Origin: RUG11690 sp045616665
Lineage (GTDB): Bacteria; Bacteroidota; Bacteroidia; Bacteroidales; WCHB1-69
Reading direction: 5' to 3'
NCBI GenBank assembly: GCA_045616665.1
Contig: JAZLHE010000098.1
Location: 1 to 64,000 of the forward strand
Length of the DNA stretch: 64,000 nucleotides
Made by a program: the position numbers and the translations under genes. The notes below the pieces were generated by a model. That model did not search any database and was not told where the DNA came from. It saw only the letters and a list, made by a program, of their open reading frames with translations. This document shows, piece after piece, positions 63,537 to 64,000 of the stretch (positions within the stretch are counted from its first letter, which is position 1; each line of letters opens with the position of its first letter).

Positions 63537-64000
63537 ATGACAAGAGACACTCAGATTTTTGATCTTATTCAAAAAGAAAGAATCCGTCAGACGAACGGTA
63601 TCGAATTGATTGCTTCTGAAAACTTTGTCAGCGAACAAGTTATGGAAGCTATGGGTTCTGTGATGACCAACAAATATGCCGAAGGTTATCCTGGCAAGCG
63701 TTATTATGGTGGTTGCCAAGTGGTTGACCAGAGCGAAACCATCGCCATTGAAAGAGCCAAACAGCTTTATGGTGCCTGCTGGGCCAACGTTCAACCTCAC
63801 AGTGGTGCCCAAGCCAACATGGCCGTTTTTATGGCTTGCCTGAAAGCCGGTGACACTTTTATGGGAATGAACCTCAATCACGGTGGCCACTTGAGCCACG
63901 GCAGTGCCGTCAACTTCTCCGGAATTATGTTCAATGTTGTGGATTACAGCGTTGAAGAAGAAACCGGTATGATTGATTATGACAAAATGGAAGCCCGTGC
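63537..64000 (+). CDS. glyA: Serine hydroxymethyltransferase (partial, 5' end)
   Basis: The first 154 codons of GlyA, continuing beyond the window. PLP enzyme converting serine and tetrahydrofolate to glycine and methylene-THF. Seen: IFDLIQKERIRQTNGIELIA with SENFVSEQV, KYAEGYPGKRYYGGCQVVDQ, ANVQPHSGAQANMAVFMACL and GMNLNHGGHLSHGSAVNFSG, all hallmarks of SHMT. The start codon is fixed by the ATG after an A-tract at 63537. Confidence 0.96.
   Translation, partial: MTRDTQIFDLIQKERIRQTNGIELIASENFVSEQVMEAMGSVMTNKYAEGYPGKRYYGGCQVVDQSETIAIERAKQLYGACWANVQPHSGAQANMAVFMACLKAGDTFMGMNLNHGGHLSHGSAVNFSGIMFNVVDYSVEEETGMIDYDKMEAR

Noticed and set aside
1..64000. CRISPR array, IS element, prophage or rRNA operon
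   Set aside because: No regularly spaced direct repeats with unique spacers, no transposase or integrase motifs, and no rRNA sequence were seen.

Overview
This is a chromosomal segment of a member of the Bacteroidota, probably a Bacteroidales-type bacterium. The evidence is the promoter style (a TAnnTTTG box, usually TATTTTTGC or close, lies 25-80 bases ahead of many genes), type IX secretion genes (porX, cargo with C-terminal sorting domains), FeoA-FeoB and RibB-RibA fusions, SusC-like/DUF5689 outer-membrane genes, a DUF3276 gene beside parAB, and many SPII lipoproteins. No phage, IS element, CRISPR array or rRNA operon was seen. One tRNA gene (Met, CAT) is present.

Layout. 1-4.1 kb: end of an unknown gene, porX, a 780-base AT-rich non-coding stretch holding a family of TTACA-NN-TGTAA palindromes, and the HTH regulator gene it leads into. 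4.2-15.4 kb: fabG plus a secreted protein, tRNA-Met, and a minus-strand housekeeping block (ABC-F, RidA, GT90 glycosyltransferase, gdhA, DUF486, recJ, dnaA). 15.7-22.8 kb: a lipoprotein and a T9SS cargo protein, a small REP/MITE-like repeat, then a minus-strand membrane/lipid block (LOG protein, pssA, NfeD, dolichol-phosphate-mannose-type glycosyltransferase, endonuclease/phosphatase). 22.9-29.2 kb: TonB-dependent receptor, two DUF5689 lipoproteins and ribBA. 29.3-37.3 kb: minus-strand cell-envelope and chromosome-segregation block (lepB, dapB, DUF5683, parB, parA, DUF3276, yidC). 37.4-39.4 kb: htpG behind what looks like a sigma-54 promoter and a perfect 19-base palindrome. 39.4-40.3 kb: decayed Fic gene and a puzzling His/Arg-rich open frame. 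40.4-50.2 kb: a tight plus-strand cluster of GAPDH, a 1365-residue dikinase-like protein, a second divergent GAPDH, FeoAB and a flavodoxin-ferredoxin protein. 50.2-64 kb: amidase, LptD, ECF sigma/anti-sigma pair, two paralogous lipoproteins around a FucP-type sugar transporter, a truncated T9SS protein, a phosphoglucosamine/phosphomannomutase, a BamA/TamA-like protein, a 46-residue lipoprotein, a 7-base tandem repeat and the start of glyA.

Most interesting: (1) the GAPDH-dikinase-GAPDH2-FeoAB cluster, where the dikinase has an ATP-grasp and a phosphohistidine domain but no PEP-binding barrel, plus about 870 residues of unrecognised N-terminal region; (2) the sigma-54-type promoter plus palindrome in front of htpG, suggesting enhancer-dependent control of a chaperone; (3) the operator family upstream of the HTH gene; (4) the REP/MITE-like element at 18.1-18.25 kb. 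All identifications come from reading motifs; no database search was possible.
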